A stretch of DNA of 64,000 nt from Microbacterium aoyamense (GCF_023155855.1 NZ_JAKNUT010000002.1:426470-490469), one strand, 5' to 3'. Counted from the stretch's first letter, positions 48,462 through 56,720 are shown. The notes: a model not told the origin generated them from the letters alone. Translations and numbers: made by a program.

Positions 48462-48722
48462 TCAGGGCTCCACGTCTCCTGACGTGCTGGTGCTGCGACG
48501 CGTGACCTGCTCCCCCGCGGCAGGATCGACGGCCGTGCGGGTCACGGTCTCGGTCTGACGGCGCCGCGCGAGCATGGCGATGCCGAGGAGGAAGACGAGG
48601 AATCCCGCGCCCATCAGGATGTAGCCGATGAGATCGAGGTTCACCCACTCGACCTCGACGTTGACGGCGAACGCGAGGATGGCGCCGATGACGAACAGGA
48701 CGATTCCTGCACCGATGCTCAT
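48462..48722 (-). CDS. DUF6458 family small membrane protein
   Basis: An 86-residue protein with two membrane helices (SIGAGIVLFVIGAILAFAV and LIGYILMGAGFLVFLLGIAML) joined by an acidic turn (VEVEWVNLD), then a polar tail rich in Thr and Arg. The pattern fits DUF6458 (assignment from memory), found widely in actinobacteria and of unknown function. ATG 48722 is preceded by GGAAGGGAA. Confidence 0.8.
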   Translation of the reverse strand: MSIGAGIVLFVIGAILAFAVNVEVEWVNLDLIGYILMGAGFLVFLLGIAMLARRRQTETVTRTAVDPAAGEQVTRRSTSTSGDVEP

Positions 48723-48831
48723 GATTCGTTCCCTTCCGGGGCACGATCGTGCCCGCGGCATCCACCCTGTCCGTCCACGGCGCACGGACCAACCCGTTGA
48801 CAGCGCGGACGGGCCTCGGCTACGGCGCGGC

Positions 48832-49437
48832 TCAGCCGAACCTCACGAAGACCGCCCGCAACGGAGCGTCCGCTCCCTGCAGCACCAGCGTCTCGTCGTC
48901 GCACACCACGTCCGGCACCGTCGCGCCGTCCAGCGAGAAGCCGCCGAGGTCTGGCACCTCGGCCTCGGGCGGCAGTCCGCTCGGCGGCGGTGCGTCGGCG
49001 GGGTCCACGTTCCACACCCAGTCCGTCACGGTCAGGGCGCCGTCCGCGCCGTTCCAGGCGCCTTCGCCCGCCGACTCCGACGGGATCGTCACGGTCTGTC
49101 CCATCATCGACGCCGTCCACGTGAGATCCGTCGACTGGCTCGTGAAGCCGTCGGCAGCGAAGACGAGCTGCTGGCCTCCCTCGACGTCGAGGGAGTCGAG
49201 CGGGATGCCGAGCCCGACGAGATACTCCTGCGATTGCGCGAGGAAGTCCGCGGTGTCGAGCTGCCACGTTCCCTCGAGGCACGCCGAGAGCGGGTCGACG
49301 TCGACCGAGGAACCGTCGGAACCGCCTGCAGCATCGCCGGGCGACGCCCGCGTAGGCGATGGCGCGGACGTGGGCGAGCCACATCCCGTCAGCACGACGA
49401 GTGTGCTCAGGACGACGACGGCCGGCAGTGCCCGCAT
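48832..49437 (-). CDS. Putative lipoprotein of unknown function
   Basis: A 201-residue secreted lipoprotein: signal RALPAVVVLSTLVVLTGCGS with lipobox LTGC (Cys ~19), a Ser/Pro/Gly-rich spacer to residue ~45, then a beta-rich domain starting ACLEGTWQLDTADF and ending DAPLRAVFVRFG. Two cysteines (ACLEG, VVCDD) could form a disulphide. The opening GTWQLD resembles lipocalin-like or META-type domains but I cannot assign a family. GAGAAT lies 6 bases before the ATG. It is divergent from the MFS-psuGK genes. Confidence 0.82.
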   Translation of the reverse strand: MRALPAVVVLSTLVVLTGCGSPTSAPSPTRASPGDAAGGSDGSSVDVDPLSACLEGTWQLDTADFLAQSQEYLVGLGIPLDSLDVEGGQQLVFAADGFTSQSTDLTWTASMMGQTVTIPSESAGEGAWNGADGALTVTDWVWNVDPADAPPPSGLPPEAEVPDLGGFSLDGATVPDVVCDDETLVLQGADAPLRAVFVRFG

Positions 49438-49489
49438 ACGCGAATTCTCGCACCGCTCCGATCCGCCCGGTAGCCCGCCCGCGGCGCGA

Positions 49490-49495
49490 TACCGT
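49490..49495 (+). promoter_or_regulatory. -10 hexamer TACCGT, leaderless start of the MFS gene
   Basis: TACCGT, GGAACG, then GTG 49502. Confidence 0.5.
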
Positions 49496-49501
49496 GGAAC
49501 G

Positions 49502-50842
49502 GTGCGTCCCACCCTCGGCTCCCCCCGCGCGGAGCCCGGGGGACGCGCGTGGCTCATCTGGACCGTCGGCGTCGCAGCGTACGTGCTCGCCGTCACGAAC
49601 CGCACGTCGCTCGGTGCGGTGGGAGTCGACGCGGCCGAGAGATTCCAGGCGGATGCCGCGACGCTGTCGCTCTTCGCGGTCGTCCAGCTCGCGATGTACG
49701 GCGGCATGCAGATCCCGGTCGGAGTCCTGCTCGATCGCTACGGCTCTCGGCCGATCATGACGATCGGCATGATCCTGATGGCGGTCGGCCAGCTCACCAT
49801 GGCCCTGTCTCCGAGCGTCGGCGTCGCCATCATCGCGCGCGTGCTGCTCGGCGCCGGGGACGCGGCCGTCTTCCCCGGCGTCCTGCGACTCATCGCGACG
49901 TGGTTCCCCGCGCAGCGCGGTCCTCTCATGGTGCAGTTCACAGGCATCGTCGGCCAGACCGGACAGCTCGTGGCGCTCATTCCGCTGGCCGCGCTGCTCC
50001 ACGCCACGACCTGGACGATCACGTTCGGCAGTGTGGCGGGCCTGGGCATCCTCTTCGCGATCCTGGTGTTCGCGATCGTGCGCAACCACCCGCCGGAGCG
50101 CGAAGCCGACGTCAGCGTCGACACCGACACGGGGGCGATCCGCGTCGTCACGTCGGCGGTCGACACCGGCGTCGGAATCCGCGCGGCGTGGGCGCATCCG
50201 GGTACACGCCTCGCCTTCTGGTCGCACTTCACGACGCCCTTCGCCGGCACGGCGTTCGTGCTGTTGTGGGGCATGCCGTTCCTCACGGCTGCGGAGGGAC
50301 GCACGAAGGCCGAGGCGGCGGCGATCATCTCGACCTACGTCATCGTCGGGATGGCGCTCGGCCCCATCATGGGCGACCTGTCGCGCCGCATCCCGCACAG
50401 GCGCTCGCGCGCACTCGTGCTGCCCGCCGTCGCCGTCCAGCTGATCGCGTGGCTCATCGTCATCGCCTTCCCCGGCCCCGCGCCCCTCTGGCTGCTGTTC
50501 GGGCTCGCCGTCGCGCTCGCGATGGGCGGACCTGCCTCGATGATCGCGTTCGATCATGCGCGCACCCACAATCCCGCGCACCGCCTCAGCACGGCGACCG
50601 GAGTCACCAACGCGGGCGGCTTTCTCGCGGCGCTCATCGCCATCTTCCTGATCGGCCTCGCGCTCGACCTGCAGGGCGCGGGCACACCGGCGACCTACAC
50701 GCTCGATGCCTTCCGCCTCGCGTTCCTCACGCAGGTGCCGCTGTGGCTCGTCGGCGGTGCGTTCATCGTGATCGAGCGCAGGAAGACCCGTGTTCATCTC
50801 GGCATGGACCCTCCGCGCGCGCCGCGGAGGACACGGCCATAG
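49502..50842 (+). CDS. Major facilitator superfamily transporter (possible nucleoside uptake)
   Basis: A 446-residue transporter with twelve hydrophobic helices. The loop 2-3 motif is VLLDRYGSRPIMTIG (~residues 62-76), and helix 4-5 has RVLLGAGDAAVFPGVLRL. The C-terminus is basic (RAPRRTRP). GTG start with TACCGT six bases before. It lies 32 bases upstream of the pseudouridine-breakdown genes on the same strand, so uptake of pseudouridine or another nucleoside is a reasonable inference, though psuG has its own TAGGCT -10 at the end of this gene. Confidence 0.88.
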   Translation: MRPTLGSPRAEPGGRAWLIWTVGVAAYVLAVTNRTSLGAVGVDAAERFQADAATLSLFAVVQLAMYGGMQIPVGVLLDRYGSRPIMTIGMILMAVGQLTMALSPSVGVAIIARVLLGAGDAAVFPGVLRLIATWFPAQRGPLMVQFTGIVGQTGQLVALIPLAALLHATTWTITFGSVAGLGILFAILVFAIVRNHPPEREADVSVDTDTGAIRVVTSAVDTGVGIRAAWAHPGTRLAFWSHFTTPFAGTAFVLLWGMPFLTAAEGRTKAEAAAIISTYVIVGMALGPIMGDLSRRIPHRRSRALVLPAVAVQLIAWLIVIAFPGPAPLWLLFGLAVALAMGGPASMIAFDHARTHNPAHRLSTATGVTNAGGFLAALIAIFLIGLALDLQGAGTPATYTLDAFRLAFLTQVPLWLVGGAFIVIERRKTRVHLGMDPPRAPRRTRP

Positions 50843-50874
50843 GCTCTGATCCAGGAACAGAGGAGGGTGACGCG

Positions 50875-51786
50875 ATGTCGACACTGCGTTTAGCCGACGA
50901 AGTGCGGGATGCCGTTGATGCAGGGCGCCCTGTGCTCGCGCTCGAGTCCACGATCTTCACCCACGGATTGCCGCGCCCGCGCAACCTCGAGGTCGCGACC
51001 GAAGCAGAGGCCCGCGTGCGGGCGGCGGGAGTCGTGCCCGCGACGATCGGCGTCGTGGACGGCATCCCGACCATCGGCCTGTCGGCCGACGAGATCGCCC
51101 GCCTTTCGACGAGCGACGGCGTCGTCAAGGCGAGCCTGCGCGACCTGCCCGTCGCTGCCGTCAAGGGCCTGAGCGCGGGAACGACGGTCGCGGCGACGGC
51201 GCACCTCGCCCACCTCGCCGGAGTGCGCGTCTTCTCGACGGGCGGCCTCGGCGGCGTCCACCGGCGTGCCCAGGAGACCTTCGACGAGTCCGCCGACCTC
51301 GGCACGCTCGCGACGCTGCCGCTCGTCGTCGTGAGCGCAGGGGTCAAGTCGATCCTCGACATCCCTCTCACCCTCGAGCGCCTCGAGACCCTCAACCTCG
51401 CGGTCGTCGGGTACCGCACGACCGATTATCCGGGCTTCTACATCTCGGACTCGGGGTACGACATCGAGTACTCCGTCGACTCCCCCGCCGAGATCGCGCG
51501 CATCGCGGTTGTCCGCGACGCACTGGGGATCGCATCGACGCTCCTCGTCGCCAACCCGGTCTCGACCGACACGCAGCTCGAGCCTGAACTGCATGATGAC
51601 GTTCTCGCGAAGGCGCTCGCGGAGGCGGATGCCGCGGGGGTCTCCGGTCACGACACGACCCCGTTCCTGCTCGACTTCATGCAGCGCGAGACCGGCGGCC
51701 GGAGCCTCGATGTCAACGTCGAGGTGTATCGAGGCAATGTCGTGCTCGGCGCCGAGATCGCGCGCGCCCTGGCGGACGCCGGCTGA
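50875..51786 (+). CDS. psuG: Pseudouridine-5'-phosphate glycosidase
   Basis: A 303-residue enzyme that splits pseudouridine-5'-phosphate into uracil and ribose-5-phosphate, breaking the C-C glycosidic bond. Family landmarks are ALESTIFTHGLPRPRNLEVA (~residues 22-41), VVKASLRDLPVA (Lys nucleophile region is KGLSAGTTVAATAHLA), STGGLGGVHRRAQ, and DISADL-like block FDESADLGTL, with Mn-binding acids. GAGGAGGG precedes ATG 50875. Its stop overlaps the ATG of psuK by one base, so the two form an operon that salvages modified nucleosides. Confidence 0.94.
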   Translation: MSTLRLADEVRDAVDAGRPVLALESTIFTHGLPRPRNLEVATEAEARVRAAGVVPATIGVVDGIPTIGLSADEIARLSTSDGVVKASLRDLPVAAVKGLSAGTTVAATAHLAHLAGVRVFSTGGLGGVHRRAQETFDESADLGTLATLPLVVVSAGVKSILDIPLTLERLETLNLAVVGYRTTDYPGFYISDSGYDIEYSVDSPAEIARIAVVRDALGIASTLLVANPVSTDTQLEPELHDDVLAKALAEADAAGVSGHDTTPFLLDFMQRETGGRSLDVNVEVYRGNVVLGAEIARALADAG

Positions 51787-52622
51787 TGCTCGTCGTGATC
51801 GGCGATCTCGTCGCCGACCTGATCGTGCTCGGCAGCGCGCGCCTGGCACACGGCACCGACAATCCCGCCGAGGTGCGACTCACCCGCGGAGGGAGCGCGG
51901 CGAACGTCGCCGTCGCGGCGGCACGCGAGGGGTGCGCGGTCCGCTTCATCGGCCGCGTCGGGGACGACACGCTCGGCACGACCCTCGTGCGCGAGCTCGA
52001 GGCGGCGGGCGTGGATGCCAGAGTCCAACGCGCGGGTCGCACGGGCGCCATCGTGATCCTGGTGGACGACGAGGGCGAGCGCACGATGATCACCGACCGC
52101 GGTGCTGCGGCGGAGCTCGAGGCCGTCGACCCCACATGGGTCGACGGCGCCCGGATCGTCCACGTGCCGCTGTACGGCTTCGCGGACGAGGGTTCGCGCC
52201 GGGCGCTGCTCGCCGCCGTGGGAACGGCGCGCGGCCACGGCATCCCGCTGTCGCTCGACCTGTCGAGCACCGCGACGATGCGCGTCCTCGGCACCGAACT
52301 CCTGGCAGAGCTTCTCGACGCGCTCGCTCCCGACGTCGTTTTCGCCAATGCCGACGAAGCAGCGCTCGTGACGGAGCTCGGCCTCGTCGTGAACGGTGCC
52401 TACGTCGTCAAGCGGGGCGGCGATCCCGTCGTCGTCTCGATCGACGGCGCTTCCCTCGAGGTCCCGGTCGTCCGCGAAGACGTCGTCGATTCGACGGGGG
52501 CAGGCGATGCGTTCGCCGCGGGATTCCTGGTCGCGACACTGGACGGATCGGATGCCGTCAGCGCCGCACGCGCGGGCATCGAGCTCGCACGCGCGGCGCT
52601 GCACCGACCGGGCGCGCTCTAG
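51786..52622 (+). CDS. psuK: PfkB family kinase (pseudouridine kinase)
   Basis: A 278-residue ribokinase-fold enzyme. The N-terminal sugar-binding motif is GGSAANVAVAAAREG (~residues 36-50); the C-terminal PfkB signature DSTGAGDAFAAGFLVA (~235-250) contains the catalytic Asp. Coupled to psuG (TGATG overlap), it should phosphorylate pseudouridine at the 5' position and thereby supply the glycosidase. A general ribokinase activity cannot be excluded. Its TAG stop shares CTAG with the convergent SRPBCC gene. Confidence 0.9.
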   Translation: MLVVIGDLVADLIVLGSARLAHGTDNPAEVRLTRGGSAANVAVAAAREGCAVRFIGRVGDDTLGTTLVRELEAAGVDARVQRAGRTGAIVILVDDEGERTMITDRGAAAELEAVDPTWVDGARIVHVPLYGFADEGSRRALLAAVGTARGHGIPLSLDLSSTATMRVLGTELLAELLDALAPDVVFANADEAALVTELGLVVNGAYVVKRGGDPVVVSIDGASLEVPVVREDVVDSTGAGDAFAAGFLVATLDGSDAVSAARAGIELARAALHRPGAL

Positions 52623-53065
52623 CCTCGCGGCATCCCGGCGACGACGCGGTCGATGTCGTCGATGAAGGCGTTGTAGCCCGCGATCGTGGCGGCGACCTGC
52701 TCATCGCTGAAGCCGGCGCGGTCCTGACTGATCGTGAGGCGCGTCGCGCCGTCGACGTCCTCGAGGTCGAACAGCACGGGGAGCCCCGCGTACTCGTCGG
52801 GGTTGTCGGTGAGGGTCATGGCGAGGTGGGCGGGCGGATCGACCTCGACGTACTCCCCCGCCCAATCGATGCGGTTGCCGTCGGGGAGCAGCATGACGGC
52901 GCGGAACGCCCCGCCGGGGCGGACGTCCATCGTGAGGGAGTCCTGCGGCACCTCGACGGCGGCGGTGCCGAACCAGACGCCGAAGTGCTCGGGCTTGGTG
53001 AGCGCCTCGAAGACGAGCTCGCGAGGTGCGGCGAGGTCGCGCGTGATCGTGAAGTAGTCAGCCAT
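52619..53065 (-). CDS. SRPBCC/AHSA1-like protein
   Basis: A 148-residue START-like protein of the type encoded with ArsR regulators: DYFTITRDLAAPRELVFEALT at the N-terminus, FGVWFGTAAVEV, DVRPGGAFRAVMLLPDG and a long last helix (EQVAATIAGYNAFIDDIDRVV). Such proteins bind lipophilic ligands; function is unknown. ATG 53065 gives an 8-base overlap with the arsR stop, so it is translated together with the regulator. Confidence 0.88.
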   Translation of the reverse strand: MADYFTITRDLAAPRELVFEALTKPEHFGVWFGTAAVEVPQDSLTMDVRPGGAFRAVMLLPDGNRIDWAGEYVEVDPPAHLAMTLTDNPDEYAGLPVLFDLEDVDGATRLTISQDRAGFSDEQVAATIAGYNAFIDDIDRVVAGMPRG

Positions 53066-53414
53066 GGTGGTCTTCCTTGTCGATGGTGCGGATGGTCTGA
53101 AGTGCGTTGAGGTAGCCGTCGAGGGCATCGAGGCTGTCCTGCCAGAAGGCGGCGTAGTCGCCGATCCAGCGGGACGCCACGGCCAGCGGGCCCGCCTCGA
53201 GACGCGCAGGGCGGTATTGCGCGTCCCGCCCGCGCGAGACGAGCCCCGCCCCCTCGAGAACCCGGAGGTGCTTCGAGACGGCGGCGAAGGTCATATCGAA
53301 CGGCTGCGCGAGTTCGCCCACGGTCGCCTCCCCCTGCGCGAGCCGTGCGAGGATCGCGCGCCGCGTGGGGTCGGCGAGGGCCGAGAACGTCCTGCTCAGC
53401 TGATCGGTCGACAT
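53058..53414 (-). CDS. ArsR family transcriptional regulator
   Basis: A 118-residue winged-helix repressor: SRTFSALADPTRRAILARLAQGE, the recognition helix in VGELAQPFDMTFAAVSKHLRVL (shown here as two pieces), and GLVSRGRDAQYRPARLEAGPL. There are no metal-binding cysteines, so it is of the non-metal ArsR type commonly paired with SRPBCC proteins. Start at ATG 53414 with GGAGGT upstream. A perfect 9-bp inverted repeat in the intergenic region is its probable operator and would also control the divergent reductase gene. Confidence 0.9.
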   Translation of the reverse strand: MSTDQLSRTFSALADPTRRAILARLAQGEATVGELAQPFDMTFAAVSKHLRVLEGAGLVSRGRDAQYRPARLEAGPLAVASRWIGDYAAFWQDSLDALDGYLNALQTIRTIDKEDHHG

Positions 53415-53425
53415 GACCACCTCCG

Positions 53426-53462
53426 TATTCAACCAAACAGTACAATACAAATCGGTTGAATA
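53426..53462. promoter_or_regulatory. ArsR operator: 9-bp inverted repeat
   Basis: TATTCAACC (53426-53434) and GGTTGAATA (53454-53462) are exact reverse complements, centre to centre 28 bases apart (19-base spacer containing TACAATACAAA). The AT-rich block lies between divergent arsR and the RibD-like gene and probably contains the arsR promoter. Confidence 0.65.
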
Positions 53463-53483
53463 CAAGATGTCGTCGCCCTTCGA

Positions 53484-53489
53484 TAGGTT
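53484..53489 (+). promoter_or_regulatory. -10 hexamer TAGGTT, leaderless start of the RibD-like gene
   Basis: TAGGTT ends 7 bases before ATG 53497 and follows the ArsR inverted repeat by 21 bases, so a bound repressor would cover its -35 region. Confidence 0.55.
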
Positions 53490-53496
53490 TGCGATC

Positions 53497-54060
53497 ATGC
53501 CGAAGGTCACCTTCTACACGGCGACGACGCTCAACGGATTCCTCGCCGACGATCACGATTCGCTCGACTGGCTCTTCGCGGCTCCCGGCGGCGAGGGCGG
53601 TGACGCCGACTTCCAGCGCTTCCTCGACGGCATCGGGGTGCTCGTGCAGGGGTCGTCGACCTACGAGTGGGTGCTCGAGCACGAAGACCTCCTCGCCCAC
53701 CCCGAGAAGTGGCCCGCGTTCTACGGCGCCCGGCCGACGTTCGTCTTCACGACGCGCGATCTGCCCGCCGTCGACGGGGCGGACGTCAGATTCGTCCGCG
53801 GGGCGGTGACGGATGCCTGGCCCGCCATCCTCGAGGCGTCCGGCGACCGTGACGTCTGGGTCGTCGGGGGCGGTGATCTGGCGGGGCAGTTCGCCGACGC
53901 CGGTCTGCTCGACGAGATCCGGGTCTCGATCGCCCCCGCGACGCTGCCCTCGGGCAAGCCCCTCCTCCCCCGCGCTCTGGGCGCCGACGTGCTCGAGCTC
54001 ACGGCCGTGCGACAGGCGGGTGCGTTCGCCGAGCTCACCTACACGGTGTCGCACGCATGA
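53497..54060 (+). CDS. Dihydrofolate-reductase-fold protein (RibD C-domain type)
   Basis: A 187-residue NADPH-dependent reductase of the RibD C-terminal family: VTFYTATTLNGFLADDHDSL at the start, the GVLVQGSSTYEWVLEH helix, PTFVFTTRDLP and the nucleotide loop DVWVVGGGDLAGQFADAGLL. Members are not true DHFRs; substrates are unknown. ATG 53497 lies 7 bases after TAGGTT. Its stop overlaps the next ATG by four bases. Confidence 0.88.
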   Translation: MPKVTFYTATTLNGFLADDHDSLDWLFAAPGGEGGDADFQRFLDGIGVLVQGSSTYEWVLEHEDLLAHPEKWPAFYGARPTFVFTTRDLPAVDGADVRFVRGAVTDAWPAILEASGDRDVWVVGGGDLAGQFADAGLLDEIRVSIAPATLPSGKPLLPRALGADVLELTAVRQAGAFAELTYTVSHA

Positions 54061-54542
54061 GCGATCGCTGGCGCGCTGTCGTCGCTGCGCTCGTGAACCC
54101 AGAGCTCCGCGCCGCGTTGGCTGAGCTGAACGCCGCCGAGCTGACCGACAACCGCCGTGAGCGCGCCTTCGCTCGGCTCGCCGATATCGGACTCGTCGCC
54201 GAGCGCGCCGACGGCGAACGGGTGTTCGACGAAGCGTTCGTGCGCAGCATCCTGAACGAGAATCCGGCCGTAAAGCGCACGGGGCCCGACCGATTTCTCG
54301 ACCGCGCGGGCCGGATCGATCGGTATCCCGTGCAGCACGGCGACCGGCACGAGCTGCTCGCATGGGTTGCGGAGCGAGCGTTCTCGGCGGACGAGGTGTT
54401 CACCGAGAGCGAGGTGAACGAGCGTCTGGAACCCTTCGCGCCGGGCGGAGACGTCGCGGTGCTGCGGCGCTACCTCGTCGACCACGAACTGCTCGAGCGC
54501 ACGCCCTCGGGCTCGGAGTATGCGCTGGTCTCAGGCGTGTGA
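54057..54542 (+). CDS. DUF2087 domain protein
   Basis: A 161-residue protein. The N-terminal third resembles a degenerate winged helix (VVAALVNPELRAALAELNAAE); the C-terminal DUF2087 region is FLDRAGRIDRYPVQHGDRHELL followed by EVNERLEPFAPGGDVAVLRRY and LVDHELLERTPSGSEY. DUF2087 proteins are thought to be transcriptional regulators, with little evidence. Coupled (ATGA) to the reductase gene; its 3' end overlaps the convergent SGNH gene by 12 bases. Confidence 0.87.
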   Translation: MSDRWRAVVAALVNPELRAALAELNAAELTDNRRERAFARLADIGLVAERADGERVFDEAFVRSILNENPAVKRTGPDRFLDRAGRIDRYPVQHGDRHELLAWVAERAFSADEVFTESEVNERLEPFAPGGDVAVLRRYLVDHELLERTPSGSEYALVSGV

Positions 54543-55295
54543 CGGAGCGACGGTCACCCAGTCCGGATGCTTGGGCAGCCGATTGTCGCCCGACGAAGTG
54601 CCGGTCAGCCGGCGCTTGACCCACGGACCCACGTGCTCGCGGTAGTACCGCGCACCGCGGAGGTTCGCGGCATCCGGCAGAGGCGGAAGCGACCACCATC
54701 CGGCGGGTGGCTCCATGCCGAGCGCGGTGAGCACCCGTGCCGCGACGCGGTGGTGGCCGCGCGAGTTCATGTGCAGTCGATCGGGCGACCAGTACGGCGG
54801 AGTCGCGAGCTCGCGATCGGGCCAATTGAGAGCGCGCACGACATCCGGCCGGCCGTCGAGCCGGGCCACGACGGCGGCCGAGAGCTGGTCACCGCGGCGC
54901 TGGAACACGGGGCCGAGCGGAAGCTGACCGGACGGATTCGCTCCCGACAGCACGATCAGCGTCACGCCCTCCTGATCGCACCGCTCGAGGACATGGGTGA
55001 AGAAGTCCGCGATGTACCCGAGCGACGTGCGGGGCCTCAGCATGTCGTTGCCGCCCCCATTGAACGACAGGTGCGTGGGCTTCAACGCGAGCGCGGGTTC
55101 GAGCTGCTGTTCGACGATGGGGCCCGCGAGTTTGCCGCGGATCGCGAAGTTGGCGTACTCGACGGGCTCCCCCGCGGCATCCGCCCATCCTTCCGCGACG
55201 AGGTCCGCCCACCCGCGCACGCGGCCGTCGGGCAGTTCGTCGCCGACGCCTTCGGTGAACGAGTCGCCGATCGCGGCGTAGCGGATGGAGCTCAT
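54531..55295 (-). CDS. SGNH/GDSL hydrolase, paralogue 2
   Basis: A 254-residue cytoplasmic SGNH hydrolase: IRYAAIGDSFTEGVGDE (block I), NFAIRGKLAGPIVEQQLEPA, FNGGGNDML (block III) and SPDRLHMNSRGHHRVAA (block V). It matches the gene at 15504 throughout, including the C-terminal YYREHVGPWVKRRL ... TSSGDN ... VTVAP tail, but lacks that protein's N-terminal 10-20 residues. The TAGCCT hexamer lies 6 bases before ATG 55295. The MFS gene upstream ends 14 bases away. Confidence 0.9.
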   Translation of the reverse strand: MSSIRYAAIGDSFTEGVGDELPDGRVRGWADLVAEGWADAAGEPVEYANFAIRGKLAGPIVEQQLEPALALKPTHLSFNGGGNDMLRPRTSLGYIADFFTHVLERCDQEGVTLIVLSGANPSGQLPLGPVFQRRGDQLSAAVVARLDGRPDVVRALNWPDRELATPPYWSPDRLHMNSRGHHRVAARVLTALGMEPPAGWWSLPPLPDAANLRGARYYREHVGPWVKRRLTGTSSGDNRLPKHPDWVTVAPSHA

Positions 55296-55301
55296 GCCTC
55301 C

Positions 55302-55307
55302 AGGCTA
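55302..55307 (-). promoter_or_regulatory. -10 hexamer TAGCCT, leaderless start of SGNH hydrolase 2
   Basis: TAGCCT, GGAGGC, then ATG 55295. GGAGG immediately before the ATG is too close to act as a Shine-Dalgarno. Confidence 0.5.
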
Positions 55308-55308
55308 C

Positions 55309-56676
55309 CTAGCGTTCGTCGAGCGTCCGTCCGCGCGTGTCGACGAGCCCCCAGGTCGCGAGGGCGGCCACCGCGAAGAAGACGCCGAACATGACGAAGA
55401 GGACGACCGTGGATCCCTCGGTGACGAGGAGGGATGCCACCACGAGTGGCGCGACGATCGAAGCGATGCGACCGACGCCCGCGGCCCACCCCGATCCGGT
55501 CGCGCGCAGCGAGGTCGGGTACAGCTCGGGACTGACGGCGTACAGAGCACCCCAGGCGCCGAGGTTGAAGAACGACAGCGCCATGCCTGCCGCGATGATC
55601 GTCGCCTCGGTCGACGCCGTACCGAAGAAGACGGCGGCTGCCGCGGACCCCGCGAGGAAGACCGACAGCGTCACGCGTCGCCCCCACACCTCGATGAGCC
55701 ACGCGGCGACGGCGTAGCCGGGCAACTGGGCGAGCGTGATGATGAGTGTGTAGCCGAAGGACTTCACCAGGTCGTAGCCCTGCTGCACGAGGATCGACGG
55801 CAGCCAGATGAAGGCGCCGTAGTACGCGAAGTTGACGCAGAACCAGACGATCCACAGGCTCGCCGTGCGCAGCCGGAACTCGCGCGACCACAGCGCCTTG
55901 AGGCGATCCGCGGCCGTCGTGGCGGCGGCGGGGATCACGATGGGGCCGGTCGTGAGGCGGCGCTTGGCCTCCCACGTGACCGAGGCGGACTTCTCGAACG
56001 TGCGCACGACGGCGTCGGCTTCGTCGTGGCGTCCCCGCCGGTCCAGCCAGCGCGCCGATTCGGGGAGGCCCCAGCGCACGACGAGGGCGTACACGGCGGG
56101 GATCGCGCCGAGCGCGAATGCCCAGCGCCAGCCGTCGGCGGACTCGGGAATGACGAGGAAGCCGATGAGTGCGGCGGCCGTCCAGCCGACCGCCCAGAAT
56201 GCCTCGAGGATGACGATCAGCCGCCCGCGCATTCGCGCCGGGGCGAACTCGCTGACGTAGGTGGATGCGACGGGCAGCTCGGCACCCAGGCCGAGCCCGA
56301 CGAAGAACCGCAGGACGAGCAGCAGCGCGAGCCCGCCGACGAGTGCACTCGCCCCGGTCGCGAGTCCGTAGATCACGAGCGTGACGGCGAAGATCTGACG
56401 CCTGCCGAACCGGTCGGCCAGCAGCCCGCCGAGCGTCGCACCGACAGCCATGCCGACGAAGCCGATGGATGCGATCCATCCGGCTTCCTCGGGTTGGAGC
56501 TGCCACTGCACGGTGAGGGCCGCGATGACGAACGAGATGAGTCCGACATCCATCGCGTCCAGCGCCCAGCCGATGCCCGATCCGGTCAGCACCCGCAGGT
56601 GCTGCTTCGTGAACGGCAGCCGATCGAGCCGCTCGGAGGTCGTGGCGGCGGGCGCGGTCGTCGAGGCATCCGTCAT
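55309..56676 (-). CDS. MFS transporter (metabolite:proton symporter type)
   Basis: A 455-residue twelve-helix transporter. GWALDAMDVGLISFVIAALT in helix 1, LLADRFGRRQIFAVTLVIYG (loop 2-3 motif) and GLGLGAELPVASTYVSEFAP in helices 4-5, and the central GLPESARWLDRRGR loop resemble the NiaP/YceI-like and aromatic-acid symporter groups. TACGAT stands six bases before ATG 56676. The gene downstream of it is an SGNH hydrolase and the one upstream an LLM oxidoreductase, both co-directional. Substrate unknown; niacin or an aromatic acid is a guess from family. Confidence 0.9.
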   Translation of the reverse strand: MTDASTTAPAATTSERLDRLPFTKQHLRVLTGSGIGWALDAMDVGLISFVIAALTVQWQLQPEEAGWIASIGFVGMAVGATLGGLLADRFGRRQIFAVTLVIYGLATGASALVGGLALLLVLRFFVGLGLGAELPVASTYVSEFAPARMRGRLIVILEAFWAVGWTAAALIGFLVIPESADGWRWAFALGAIPAVYALVVRWGLPESARWLDRRGRHDEADAVVRTFEKSASVTWEAKRRLTTGPIVIPAAATTAADRLKALWSREFRLRTASLWIVWFCVNFAYYGAFIWLPSILVQQGYDLVKSFGYTLIITLAQLPGYAVAAWLIEVWGRRVTLSVFLAGSAAAAVFFGTASTEATIIAAGMALSFFNLGAWGALYAVSPELYPTSLRATGSGWAAGVGRIASIVAPLVVASLLVTEGSTVVLFVMFGVFFAVAALATWGLVDTRGRTLDER

Positions 56677-56682
56677 GGCTTC

Positions 56683-56688
56683 ATCGTA
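56683..56688 (-). promoter_or_regulatory. -10 hexamer TACGAT, leaderless start of the MFS symporter gene
   Basis: TACGAT, GAAGCC, then ATG 56676 on the minus strand. Confidence 0.5.
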
Positions 56689-56720
56689 GGGATGCCGCGC
56701 CGACCGCCGAGATCAAAGTT

